From: Paenibacillus psychroresistens
GTDB lineage: Bacteria > Bacillota > Bacilli > Paenibacillales > NBRC-103111
Assembly: GCF_009728935.1 (NCBI RefSeq)
Contig: NZ_CP034235.1
Location: 1,086,501 to 1,150,500, forward strand
DNA: 64,000 nucleotides
Direction of reading: 5' to 3'
Below are positions 56,737-64,000 of this stretch, in pieces. How positions within the stretch are numbered: the stretch's first letter is position 1; every line of letters starts with the position of its first letter. Both the position numbers and the translations under genes were made by a program. Below the pieces are notes generated by a model that saw nothing but the letters and a program-made list of their open reading frames with translations, did not search any database and was not told where the DNA came from.

Positions 56737-58041
56737 GTGGTATTAAAACGAATCCTGCTGTATAGCCTGAATTTCACGCCAGAGCTGACGGGTATAGGGA
56801 AGTTTAATGGGGAAATGGTACAATGGCTAACCGATCAAGGGTATGAGGTTAGAGTTGTTACTGCCCCGCCTTATTATCCACAATGGAAAATCAATCAAGG
56901 ATATTCTGCCCATAAATATAGCAAGGAAATTGCGAATGGGGCTGAGGTCTGGCGGTGTCCAATTTGGATTCCGAGTAAGCTGACAGGGCTTAAACGGCTA
57001 TTGCATTTGGCTTCTTTTGCCTTATCTAGCATTCCAGTTATTCTGAAGCAGATGTGGTGGAGACCCCAATTAGTCATGGTAGTTGAACCGCCCTTAGCAG
57101 TCGCTCCTATAGTTGTAGTCTTATCCAAACTATTCGGAATTAAATCGTGGCTGCATGTTCAGGATTTTGAAGTGGATGCTGCTTTTGATTTAGGCTTATT
57201 GCCAGAGAATAAAGCACTTAAACAGCTTGTTACAGGGGTAGAAACCTGGCTGATGAGAAGATTTAATATAGTATCCTCGATTTCCTTGCAGATGATGGAA
57301 CGGTTATACAATAAAGGCATTGAGCCTGCTAGAACACGATTTTTTCCAAATTGGGTGGAAACAAATGCCATTTATCCACTTGAGGAAAGACCGGTATACT
57401 ATCGTGAACAATTAGGGATTAATAGGAATGACTTTGTTGTGCTTTATTCAGGTAATATGGGGGCAAAGCAAGGATTAGAAATTATTCTGGATGCGGCGGA
57501 AAGGCTGCAAGAGTTCAAGAATATTTATTTTGTAATATGTGGCGAAGGCTCTAATAAGGATAAGCTGATTGAGGACGTGAAGCTGAGGAATTTAGCACAG
57601 ATTAAATTCATACCGCTGCAGCCGCTGGAAAAGCTCAATCTCTTATTGAATACGGCTGACGTTCATGCGTTGATCCAAAAGATGAGCATCTCTGATCTTG
57701 TTATGCCATCCAAATTAACAGGCATGATGGCAAGTGGGAAAGCAATTATTGCTACTGCAGCGAAGAAAACGGCAGTGTTTACTGTAATGGAGCAGTCTAG
57801 AGCAGGTCGTGTAGTTAGTCCAGAGGATCCGGAGCAGCTAGCAAAAGTATTATTAGAAATGTCTGAGAATAAAGCGGCTTGCCATATATATGGCCTTAAC
57901 GCACGGGCTTATGCAACCGAACATTTAAGCAAAGCTGCGATTATGAGTGCCTTTGAAAAATCCATCAAAGATTTGACGACTATCCAAAAAAGCGCATCAT
58001 CCAAAAGCAGTGTCAAAGATAAGGGGGTATTCATGAAATGA
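56737..58041 (+). CDS. WcaI-like glycosyltransferase (family 4)
   Basis: A 434-residue GT-B glycosyltransferase. It starts at GTG 56737 with AAGGACGGGG 7 bases upstream. The N-terminus ILLYSLNFTPELTGIGKFNGE and VTAPPYYPQW are WcaI-type; the C-terminal donor site includes VMPSKLTGMMASGKAIIA. With Gmd and Fcl it probably transfers fucose or a neighbouring sugar in a colanic-acid-like repeat. The acetyltransferase gene overlaps it by four bases. Confidence 0.85.
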   Translation: MVLKRILLYSLNFTPELTGIGKFNGEMVQWLTDQGYEVRVVTAPPYYPQWKINQGYSAHKYSKEIANGAEVWRCPIWIPSKLTGLKRLLHLASFALSSIPVILKQMWWRPQLVMVVEPPLAVAPIVVVLSKLFGIKSWLHVQDFEVDAAFDLGLLPENKALKQLVTGVETWLMRRFNIVSSISLQMMERLYNKGIEPARTRFFPNWVETNAIYPLEERPVYYREQLGINRNDFVVLYSGNMGAKQGLEIILDAAERLQEFKNIYFVICGEGSNKDKLIEDVKLRNLAQIKFIPLQPLEKLNLLLNTADVHALIQKMSISDLVMPSKLTGMMASGKAIIATAAKKTAVFTVMEQSRAGRVVSPEDPEQLAKVLLEMSENKAACHIYGLNARAYATEHLSKAAIMSAFEKSIKDLTTIQKSASSKSSVKDKGVFMK

Positions 58042-58622
58042 ACACACCACGCGCAAATCGAATTCGTTTGGATCTATACACTCAGGAAGGTTACTCCAGA
58101 GGGAGAAGCGGTTTGATTGTATTATTGTGGTGGTTTGTGCAAGGCACCTTATTTCGGTTTTCCCTGCATCAAATGTATGGCTGGCGAAGGTGGCTGCTGC
58201 GGCTATTCGGAGCTGAGATTGGACGGAAGGTGAAGATTCGCCCCTCTGCCAAATTCACTTATCCGTGGAAAGTAGCTATCGATGACTTTTCGTGGGTGGG
58301 CGACTCAGTTGAATTCTATAGCTTAGATACCATTACAGTTGGCAAGCATTGCGTTATCTCACAAAAAAGCTATTTGTGCACGGGTAGTCATGACCTGACA
58401 GATGTTCGCTTTGGGCTCATTACCAAGCCAATTACTATTAAAGACGGTGTCTGGATAGCTAGTGACGTTTTTGTATATCCAGGAGTTACTTTGGAGGAGA
58501 TGGCTGTCGTTTCAGCACGGAGTACAGTGACTAATAATGTACCTGCTGAAGAAATTTATGCGGGCACACCAGCACAATATATTAAACATCGCTTTTTGCA
58601 TTTGTCGGCCGTTGGAAAATAG
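58038..58622 (+). CDS. WcaF-like hexapeptide-repeat acetyltransferase
   Basis: A 194-residue left-handed beta-helix acetyltransferase. N-terminal hydrophobic stretch, then hexapeptide repeats (for example IKDGVWIASDVFVYPGVTL, VVSARSTVTNNV) and the typical end IYAGTPAQYIKHRF. It O-acetylates an EPS sugar. Last gene of the EPS operon. Confidence 0.85.
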   Translation: MNTPRANRIRLDLYTQEGYSRGRSGLIVLLWWFVQGTLFRFSLHQMYGWRRWLLRLFGAEIGRKVKIRPSAKFTYPWKVAIDDFSWVGDSVEFYSLDTITVGKHCVISQKSYLCTGSHDLTDVRFGLITKPITIKDGVWIASDVFVYPGVTLEEMAVVSARSTVTNNVPAEEIYAGTPAQYIKHRFLHLSAVGK

Positions 58623-58633
58623 AATAAAGCTTG

Positions 58634-58669
58634 AGGCAACGGCCGCTCTTCAGAGGAGCAGCCTTTTTT
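58634..58669 (+). terminator. Terminator after EPS operon
   Basis: AGGC (58634) pairs with GCCT (58661), GCTC with GAGC inside, followed by six T residues. Moderate stem. Confidence 0.65.
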
Positions 58670-58674
58670 GTTTG

Positions 58675-59703
58675 TTAGAGAGTGTAAGGGTATGGTGAGG
58701 GATCATGTTTAAACTGACGATATTGTGCAGGTGTCATCCCGTATTGCTCTTTGAACTTATCATAGAAAAACTTAAGGTTAGTGTATCCGATCTCAGCAAC
58801 AATTTGTCCAATTGGAAAATCTGTATTCTCCAAAAACACACAGGCTTTTTTCATTTTTATTTCAATAAGCAGTTTAATGAAGCTTTGGCCTAGCACATTC
58901 TTGAGTAGTCTGCTTAGATAATTGGGGTGGAAATGAAAATGGTTGGCGGCAGATTCAAGTGTTACCGTACGATAATTACTTTCCAAGTAAATCAATATAT
59001 CCGTAATGGCAATTTTCGTGACTTTAGGATGTGGTTCATTATCGACCTGGTCTTTGTACACACGCAGCAATTCTGAGAATAATACGATGATATAGCTGTT
59101 AACAACTTCTCTAGAGCACAGCTTAGGATCATAAAATTCACATAATACATCATTCATCAAATGATGGATTTTGGCATTCTGATGGGTCGGGAAAAGCAGA
59201 TATTGCTGAAATTCCTTGCTTTTATAAACGGCATTAATAAAAAATTCAGAAAGAATATCATTGCCAGCTAAACGATTCAGCATATCGACGTTAAAATAGC
59301 TCTTCCTCATTAGGCAGTTGATAATAATATCATTCTCACCTGTAGGCTCAAAAGCATGCACCACATTGGTATCCAACAGACAAAATTCACCTTGCAGTAG
59401 TGTGATCTTTTTGCCGTTTATGTATTGAGTGCATGAACCGGAATAGACATAATTAAGCTCTATAAATGAATGGTAGTGCTCAAGTACATGGATATATCGG
59501 GGGTGCTTGGAAAAGGCGATTTTCTGATCAGGAGCCATTATGAAACCTTCTGAAACATGGTAAGGATTCTCGGGTTTGTTATTACGGTTGTAGGGTAGTG
59601 ATGCTTCAACCCCTTCAAATATAAGGAAACGCGGCTGTATAAGCGATTCACTTTCCATTGGGGTCTGGTTCAGTAAGTATTTTTCCAGCTCATTATGCTC
59701 CAA
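58675..59703 (-). CDS. AraC-family regulator with cupin domain
   Basis: A 342-residue regulator. Cupin half around LEHYHSFIELNYVYSGSCTQ and LLDTNVVHAFEP; C-terminal HTH with HFHPNYLSRLLKNVLGQSF and the ending GMTPAQYRQFK. GGAGGTGA lies just before TTG 59703, so I start there although the frame is open to 59790. Divergent from the L-rhamnose isomerase gene, so it is a likely rhamnose-responsive regulator (inferred). Confidence 0.85.
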   Translation of the reverse strand: MEHNELEKYLLNQTPMESESLIQPRFLIFEGVEASLPYNRNNKPENPYHVSEGFIMAPDQKIAFSKHPRYIHVLEHYHSFIELNYVYSGSCTQYINGKKITLLQGEFCLLDTNVVHAFEPTGENDIIINCLMRKSYFNVDMLNRLAGNDILSEFFINAVYKSKEFQQYLLFPTHQNAKIHHLMNDVLCEFYDPKLCSREVVNSYIIVLFSELLRVYKDQVDNEPHPKVTKIAITDILIYLESNYRTVTLESAANHFHFHPNYLSRLLKNVLGQSFIKLLIEIKMKKACVFLENTDFPIGQIVAEIGYTNLKFFYDKFKEQYGMTPAQYRQFKHDPSPYPYTL

Positions 59704-59868
59704 GGTATTCACCTCCAAAACAAACTTTTCACTTCTGATTATAACATAGTTATTGAGAACGGAAATAGGTTTGAAAAGGATAGTGATCACCTTGGTTTTC
59801 GATATGTTATTGTACGGGAATAAGCTTTATTCTGATAAGGTAGGATATAATTCGTAGGAGGTAAATAT

Positions 59869-61125
59869 ATGCATCCCGATATTGAAAGCAATTATGAGCA
59901 AGCCAAAAAGCTTTATAAGAAACATGGAATCGACGTTGATCAAGCTTTAAATAAATTAGAGGATATAAAAATCTCGATGCATTGCTGGCAGGGAGATGAT
60001 GTTAAAGGCTTCTTGTTCCGTGATCAAGCATTAACCGGCGGCATTTCGGTTACAGGTAACTACCCAGGTGCAGCAAGAACTCCAGAGGAATTGCGCAGCG
60101 ATTTAGAGAAGGCGCTTTCACTAATTCCAGGGAAGCACAAAGTAAATTTACATGCGATCTATGCAGATACTACTGAAAAAGTAGATCTTAATGAGCTTGA
60201 GCCGAAGCATTTTCAAAAATGGGTGGAATGGGCAAAAGAGCAAGGACTAGGTTTAGATTTCAATCCAACCTGTTTCTCGCATGACAATTCCAAAGATGGA
60301 TTCACATTGAGCCATCCAGATCCAGAAATTCGTCAATTTTGGATTGACCATTGCATAGCATCGAGAAAAATTGGCGCCTATTTTGGTGAAGAGCTTGGAC
60401 AAACCTGTGTGACTAACATCTGGGTGCCGGATGGTTATAAAGATATTCCTGTGGATCAATTGGCTCCTAGGAAACGGTTGAAGGAGTCACTTGATGAGAT
60501 TTTTACAGTAGAAATCAATCCTAAACATAACCTGGACGCTTTGGAAAGCAAGCTGTTTGGTTTAGGCTCTGAAGCTTATGTTGTGGGATCTCATGAATTT
60601 TACATGGGCTATGGTCTGCTTAATAATAAATTAATTTGCTTGGATGCGGGTCATTTTCATCCTACGGAGAGTATCGCTGGCAAGCTTTCATCACTTTCCT
60701 TGTTCAGTGAAGAGATTCTGCTTCATGTTAGTCGTCCGATCCGTTGGGATAGTGATCATGTTGTGATCATGGACGATGAATTAATGGCTATCGGCAGAGA
60801 AATTGTACGTAATGATTTAGTAGATAGAGTGCATATTGGACTTGATTTCTTCGATGCCAGCATTAACCGTGTAGCTGCTTGGGTAATCGGTACAAGGAAT
60901 ACAATTAAGGCGCTCTTGCGAGGATTCCTCGAGCCTACGGAATTGTTGAAGCAAGCTGAATTAGAAGGAGATTATACTACTCGTTTAGCACTTATGGAGG
61001 AGTTTAAATCATATCCATTCGGAGCAGTCTGGGATTACTATTGCGCTAAATTAGGTGTTCCGGTGCGTGAAGAATGGCTAGAAGAAGTAAAGGGATACGA
61101 GAAGGAAGTATTATTGCTTCGTTAA
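59869..61125 (+). CDS. rhaA: L-rhamnose isomerase
   Basis: A 418-residue metal-dependent isomerase converting L-rhamnose to L-rhamnulose. Signatures: [52 protein letters not shown] and [12 protein letters not shown] with metal ligands. TAGGAGG precedes the ATG. The kinase (RhaB) and aldolase (RhaD) are not adjacent. It links to the two GH78 enzymes and RhaM in this window. A small inverted repeat GAATAA/TTATTC at about 59819-59833 lies in its leader. Confidence 0.95.
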   Translation: MHPDIESNYEQAKKLYKKHGIDVDQALNKLEDIKISMHCWQGDDVKGFLFRDQALTGGISVTGNYPGAARTPEELRSDLEKALSLIPGKHKVNLHAIYADTTEKVDLNELEPKHFQKWVEWAKEQGLGLDFNPTCFSHDNSKDGFTLSHPDPEIRQFWIDHCIASRKIGAYFGEELGQTCVTNIWVPDGYKDIPVDQLAPRKRLKESLDEIFTVEINPKHNLDALESKLFGLGSEAYVVGSHEFYMGYGLLNNKLICLDAGHFHPTESIAGKLSSLSLFSEEILLHVSRPIRWDSDHVVIMDDELMAIGREIVRNDLVDRVHIGLDFFDASINRVAAWVIGTRNTIKALLRGFLEPTELLKQAELEGDYTTRLALMEEFKSYPFGAVWDYYCAKLGVPVREEWLEEVKGYEKEVLLLR

Positions 61126-61159
61126 GGCAAATGTGTAAGTAAATTTGCTCTCAGGAGAA

Positions 61160-61203
61160 AAAAACCTGGATAAACAGCTCTGTGCTGTTTATCCAGGTTT
61201 TTT
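61160..61203 (+). terminator. Strong terminator after rhaA
   Basis: AAACCTGGATAAACAGC and GCTGTTTATCCAGGTTT form a 17-bp perfect stem with loop TCTGT, followed by a T run; the left A run also allows use from the other strand. Confidence 0.92.
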
Positions 61204-61212
61204 GACGTCAAG

Positions 61213-61356
61213 AAAGTGAAAGTAAAGCGTCTGCGCCGCTTTAAATTCCGCGGAGCCCCCGCAAAAGAGAAAGTAAAGCGTCGGCGCCGCTTTAAATCCC
61301 GCGGAGCCCCCGCAAAAGTGAAAGTAAAGCGTCGTGGCCGCTTTACTTCCTGCTGC
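61213..61356. repeat. 51-bp GC-rich tandem repeat (2.8 copies)
   Basis: Units begin AAAGTG/AAAGAG at 61213, 61264 and 61315, exactly 51 bases apart. Each holds an inverted repeat AAAGCG...CGCTTT; the first two also hold CCGCGG. It lies between convergent genes and is more GC-rich than its surroundings. Confidence 0.85.
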
Positions 61357-61365
61357 TAAGTTAAA

Positions 61366-62643
61366 CTAAGCCTCGCGTTTCAACAGCAACCCTTTCTCAA
61401 CAAGTAACCGGGCTGCTTCACTTAAGTCTGGTGCCAGCTTGTGCAGCTTCTCAGCAATGTCGATTAAATCGACTTCACCGTCGCTGAAAGCCAAGAGGTT
61501 GGTAATAATCGCGATTTGCTCTTTTTCCTTGGGACCGCGAGTGCCGCCTGTAGAAGGATAGAGTCCTCTTTTATCAAGCTTTGGCTCGCAGTAGAGGTGA
61601 GTTCCTTCATAAATTTCATTGGCTTCTAGCGTTTGTATGATGCTGATGTAAGCTTCTATTGTTTCCCACATGGTAATCTCCGAAATGAGCTCACGGTTAT
61701 CAAGGGATGTGTGGTACTCCGGATATTCGCCATACATAGTCCTCATTAAACTGCCAACAGGGAGATTGAAACCCTGACTGCAATATTGCCGCTCATCGCT
61801 GCCAAAGGGAGACCAATCCATAATCTTGCTGCTTTTCCCAAGCTGATTGAGTACGTGTATGGCAGCTTTATCAGCAAGGCTGTTGCCTTGCTTGCTTTTT
61901 TTATAAGTAAAAGCTTCACCATGCCCCACACAGGTTACTACATATCCAGCTGCCAAATGCCTTTTCAAATGTTCGCCGAAATGGCTTAGATAAACAATGG
62001 ATCCAATGGTTTCGGGCACATAAAGAAAACGATAGCTGTATTTAAGGTTTTTTTGCTTACGCAGGTAGTGGTAAATCATGGTTTGGACGAGAGGGCCTGA
62101 CAGTTCATTAATGGCCATGGAAGGGTGACACACATAAGTAGAGAATAGGATTTCCTGCTTTGTTTCCCCGCGAATGAAGCCTTCCCCTATGGTTAAATGC
62201 CCATCCTCTAGAGTGGTGTCAATGACAACCTCATATTCATCATCAACAAATTCTCCCAATCGATTATGTTCAACACAGAACCCCCAGCCTTTCTGATAAT
62301 AGGAAGTCATGTAAGGAATTGCATTAGGCTGCTCTGGCAGTGTGTGAATGTGCTGCATTAATTCTGCTTTTGTAAATGTACCTCTTATTGGAATACTATA
62401 GCCTACCAAATGGAGATTGTTGTGTTTAATATCGACGATTTTTACGCCCTTGGAATCCTGAATATATGCCGATTTGACATTCCATTCCTGAGGAATCGTC
62501 CAATCAAAGCATTCTGTACCCGAAGGGAATTCAAGCTGCTCAATAGGCACAATCCCATCGAGAATTCGCAAGCTTTCCCGTACACCTTCACCTGTAATAC
62601 TACGATAAATCGGGAATAACTCATCAAATAAGTCCATTAACAT
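61366..62643 (-). CDS. DUF4910 aminopeptidase-like protein
   Basis: A 425-residue protein of the DUF4910/DUF2172 (M28-like peptidase fold) family found in polysaccharide and glycan loci. Putative zinc-site segments: STYVCHPSMAINELSGP, YVPETIGS, and GEYPEYHTSLDNREL. The C-terminal 70 residues look like a winged helix (YPSTGG to the end). AAGGAG precedes the ATG. Role unproven; probably a zinc hydrolase acting on a modified sugar or peptide. Cotranscribed with the upstream unknown gene (15 bases apart). Confidence 0.75.
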   Translation of the reverse strand: MLMDLFDELFPIYRSITGEGVRESLRILDGIVPIEQLEFPSGTECFDWTIPQEWNVKSAYIQDSKGVKIVDIKHNNLHLVGYSIPIRGTFTKAELMQHIHTLPEQPNAIPYMTSYYQKGWGFCVEHNRLGEFVDDEYEVVIDTTLEDGHLTIGEGFIRGETKQEILFSTYVCHPSMAINELSGPLVQTMIYHYLRKQKNLKYSYRFLYVPETIGSIVYLSHFGEHLKRHLAAGYVVTCVGHGEAFTYKKSKQGNSLADKAAIHVLNQLGKSSKIMDWSPFGSDERQYCSQGFNLPVGSLMRTMYGEYPEYHTSLDNRELISEITMWETIEAYISIIQTLEANEIYEGTHLYCEPKLDKRGLYPSTGGTRGPKEKEQIAIITNLLAFSDGEVDLIDIAEKLHKLAPDLSEAARLLVEKGLLLKREA

Positions 62644-62658
62644 GTTGAAAAGCTCCTT

Positions 62659-64000
62659 CTAAAAGTCATGATCGCCGCCGACAACTCCTGAGCTGTGTTG
62701 GCTTAAATAGTAGGTAGTTGCATAGGGATTTGCTGAAATAGCAGTATACCAGCCGACCTCACCGCCGAAGAAGGCAAGCAGTTCTAGGTCTTCATTTAAG
62801 CGAATACAGGCTACACCGTTTGCGGCAACCGTAAACTTGCGCTGCATGGTAAGGGTATCCTGTTCTCTGTAGAATGTCAGCTCAATATCGGCAACGCGAG
62901 TGTAGTTCTGGATCTGTGTGCTATTCACTAGCCAAACGGTGCTGTTCTCTTGATCTGTTAACACCGGTGCCCAATGAAAGCTGCGTTTTTTCTGCTCAAG
63001 CTGTGGATTGAAAACCTCGATGTTTTTGCAAATGTTGCAGGGTAAACCGTTCTGATTAACTCCATAGTCCAAGCCAATTTTGATCCGAGCGGGCAACTTA
63101 CTTCCTCTCATCGGGGAAGCTATAATTTTGGCGACTAAGGTTTGATTCGGATCAATGTTTAATTGGAGACAGATGGATTTGAGCTTGATCTCATGAATTT
63201 CTCGTCCAGGCGAAATAATTCGCTGAATTTTATATTCGGTCCCCAATAAATCACCTTCAGCTGAATAAATCTCGATGTCTAATTCAAATTCAGAAGGTGA
63301 ATAGATCGGGTAAAGATAGATGTTTGTGAAGCAATCATCTTCGATAGTGACAGGTATCATCAGACTTGCAGCGTGGTAACCAGGCTCGGCTTCGCGCCAG
63401 TAATCGGATGTGTGGGTTGCTTCTGAACAATCGTAATACGTATGAGTTACACTTAAAGCATTAATCGAATGTTGGTAATTGCCTGCAATAATACGTGGAA
63501 AAACCCATTTTACATCAAAAGAAATCTTCGCAGTCCCCGGTTTACCATCCAGAAAGGTGATTAGATCCAAGCTGTTGGAAGGATGAATCAGGGAGATTTG
63601 ATAGGCGGGCAGCTCGTCAATAGTGATCTCGTGGAGCAGTGTTTCTTGTTTATGGTTAATAAATTGCATCTGTAATTTGCAGTTGGTAACCTGCTCACAG
63701 CCATTAATGAAAGTAAAAAAGGGCTCGCGATCTTCACTCGCATAGATGGTGAAACCAGATTCTGGAACCATAACCTCAAGATTGGAACTGCGATCCTCCG
63801 TGTCATTAAATATACGTTGGGAGGTATGTACCACACTGCTAAACGTGGGGCCGTAATAGTTGACGATAACAGCGGGATAAGGGAAAACCATATCTTGAAT
63901 AGAGAAGAACTCCACTTCCAAGCTGCCTAAAAATTCAATCCATTCATCCAAGCCAATTTGCTTCAATAGATCAGTAATTTCAATTCGATAAGCTTTAGGC
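62659..64000 (-). CDS. Unknown beta-rich protein, 5' end outside window
   Basis: The frame reads leftward with no stop up to the window edge (KAYRIEITDLL before the TTG at 63966), so the true start is outside and the protein has at least 446 residues. The sequence is rich in beta strands with hydrophilic loops. The C-terminal YLSQHSSGVVGGDHDF looks like a conserved end. No known domain recognised. It is followed 15 bases later by the DUF4910 gene, suggesting a shared glycan-related role. Confidence 0.6.
   Translation of the reverse strand, partial: PKAYRIEITDLLKQIGLDEWIEFLGSLEVEFFSIQDMVFPYPAVIVNYYGPTFSSVVHTSQRIFNDTEDRSSNLEVMVPESGFTIYASEDREPFFTFINGCEQVTNCKLQMQFINHKQETLLHEITIDELPAYQISLIHPSNSLDLITFLDGKPGTAKISFDVKWVFPRIIAGNYQHSINALSVTHTYYDCSEATHTSDYWREAEPGYHAASLMIPVTIEDDCFTNIYLYPIYSPSEFELDIEIYSAEGDLLGTEYKIQRIISPGREIHEIKLKSICLQLNIDPNQTLVAKIIASPMRGSKLPARIKIGLDYGVNQNGLPCNICKNIEVFNPQLEQKKRSFHWAPVLTDQENSTVWLVNSTQIQNYTRVADIELTFYREQDTLTMQRKFTVAANGVACIRLNEDLELLAFFGGEVGWYTAISANPYATTYYLSQHSSGVVGGDHDF

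Noticed and set aside
61213..61356. CRISPR-like array
   Set aside because: Units are directly adjacent with no variable spacers, and no cas genes are present.

Overview
The window looks like a chromosomal segment of a Paenibacillus-type Bacillota. The reasons are strong AGGAGG-type ribosome binding sites, frequent TTG/GTG starts, moderate GC, YesM/YesN two-component genes, lipobox sugar-binding proteins, many AraC/LacI/ArsR sugar regulators and cre-type sites. The genus is inferred. I see no rRNA, tRNA, CRISPR array, transposase or phage gene.

Layout. (1) 1-8.7 kb: an AraC regulator with an ADP-ribosylglycohydrolase, an EamA transporter, and a leftward ArsR-GNAT-GNAT set facing a GH2 glycosidase across a palindrome-rich promoter. 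(2) 8.8-10.6 kb: a lipoprotein, a small membrane-anchored protein and degraded fragments, including a 16-codon Phd/YefM antitoxin start. (3) 10.6-17.3 kb: YesM-type histidine kinase, YesN-type response regulator and an ABC sugar importer (binding protein plus two permeases, no ATPase). (4) 17.3-22.1 kb: an SGNH fragment, a cre site, a small ORF and a 1445-residue secreted beta-helix/FN3/CBM/LamG protein. (5) 22.4-41.1 kb: a rightward run of 14 genes for glycan breakdown. It holds two paralogous beta-propeller proteins, HpaI-type and DapA-type aldolases, a PhyH dioxygenase, SDR, GH38, SASA esterase, Gfo/Idh, GH78, rhamnose mutarotase, AKR, an FAD oxidoreductase and GH51. (6) 41.2-52.9 kb: AraC and a second GH78-like enzyme, a second secreted beta-helix protein under LacI-type palindromes, a collapsed transporter/response-regulator locus, and LacI with an FAD oxidoreductase. 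(7) 53.2-58.6 kb: a short exopolysaccharide operon (Wzz-like, BY-kinase-like, Fcl, Gmd, WcaI-like, WcaF-like) behind a promoter with a palindromic operator in its spacer. (8) 58.7-64 kb: AraC, L-rhamnose isomerase, a 51-bp tandem repeat, a DUF4910 protein and an unknown protein running off the window.

How it fits together. Secreted beta-helix proteins would attack a polysaccharide outside the cell. The ABC importer takes up oligosaccharides, and cytoplasmic GH78, GH51, GH38 and GH2 enzymes trim rhamnose, arabinose, mannose and other residues. RhaM and RhaA feed rhamnose onward, and the oxidoreductases and aldolases suggest an oxidative branch for an unusual sugar. The clearest new signal is a 64-bp promoter module present three times: before the YesM gene, the binding-protein gene and the large operon. 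Each copy has two direct repeats exactly 20 bp apart, then TTGAGA, a 17-bp spacer and a -10. It ties these three units into one regulon, probably controlled by the local YesN-type regulator. The operon it drives, with its beta-propeller pair and a remnant of a third copy, is the best candidate here for an undescribed glycan-utilisation system.
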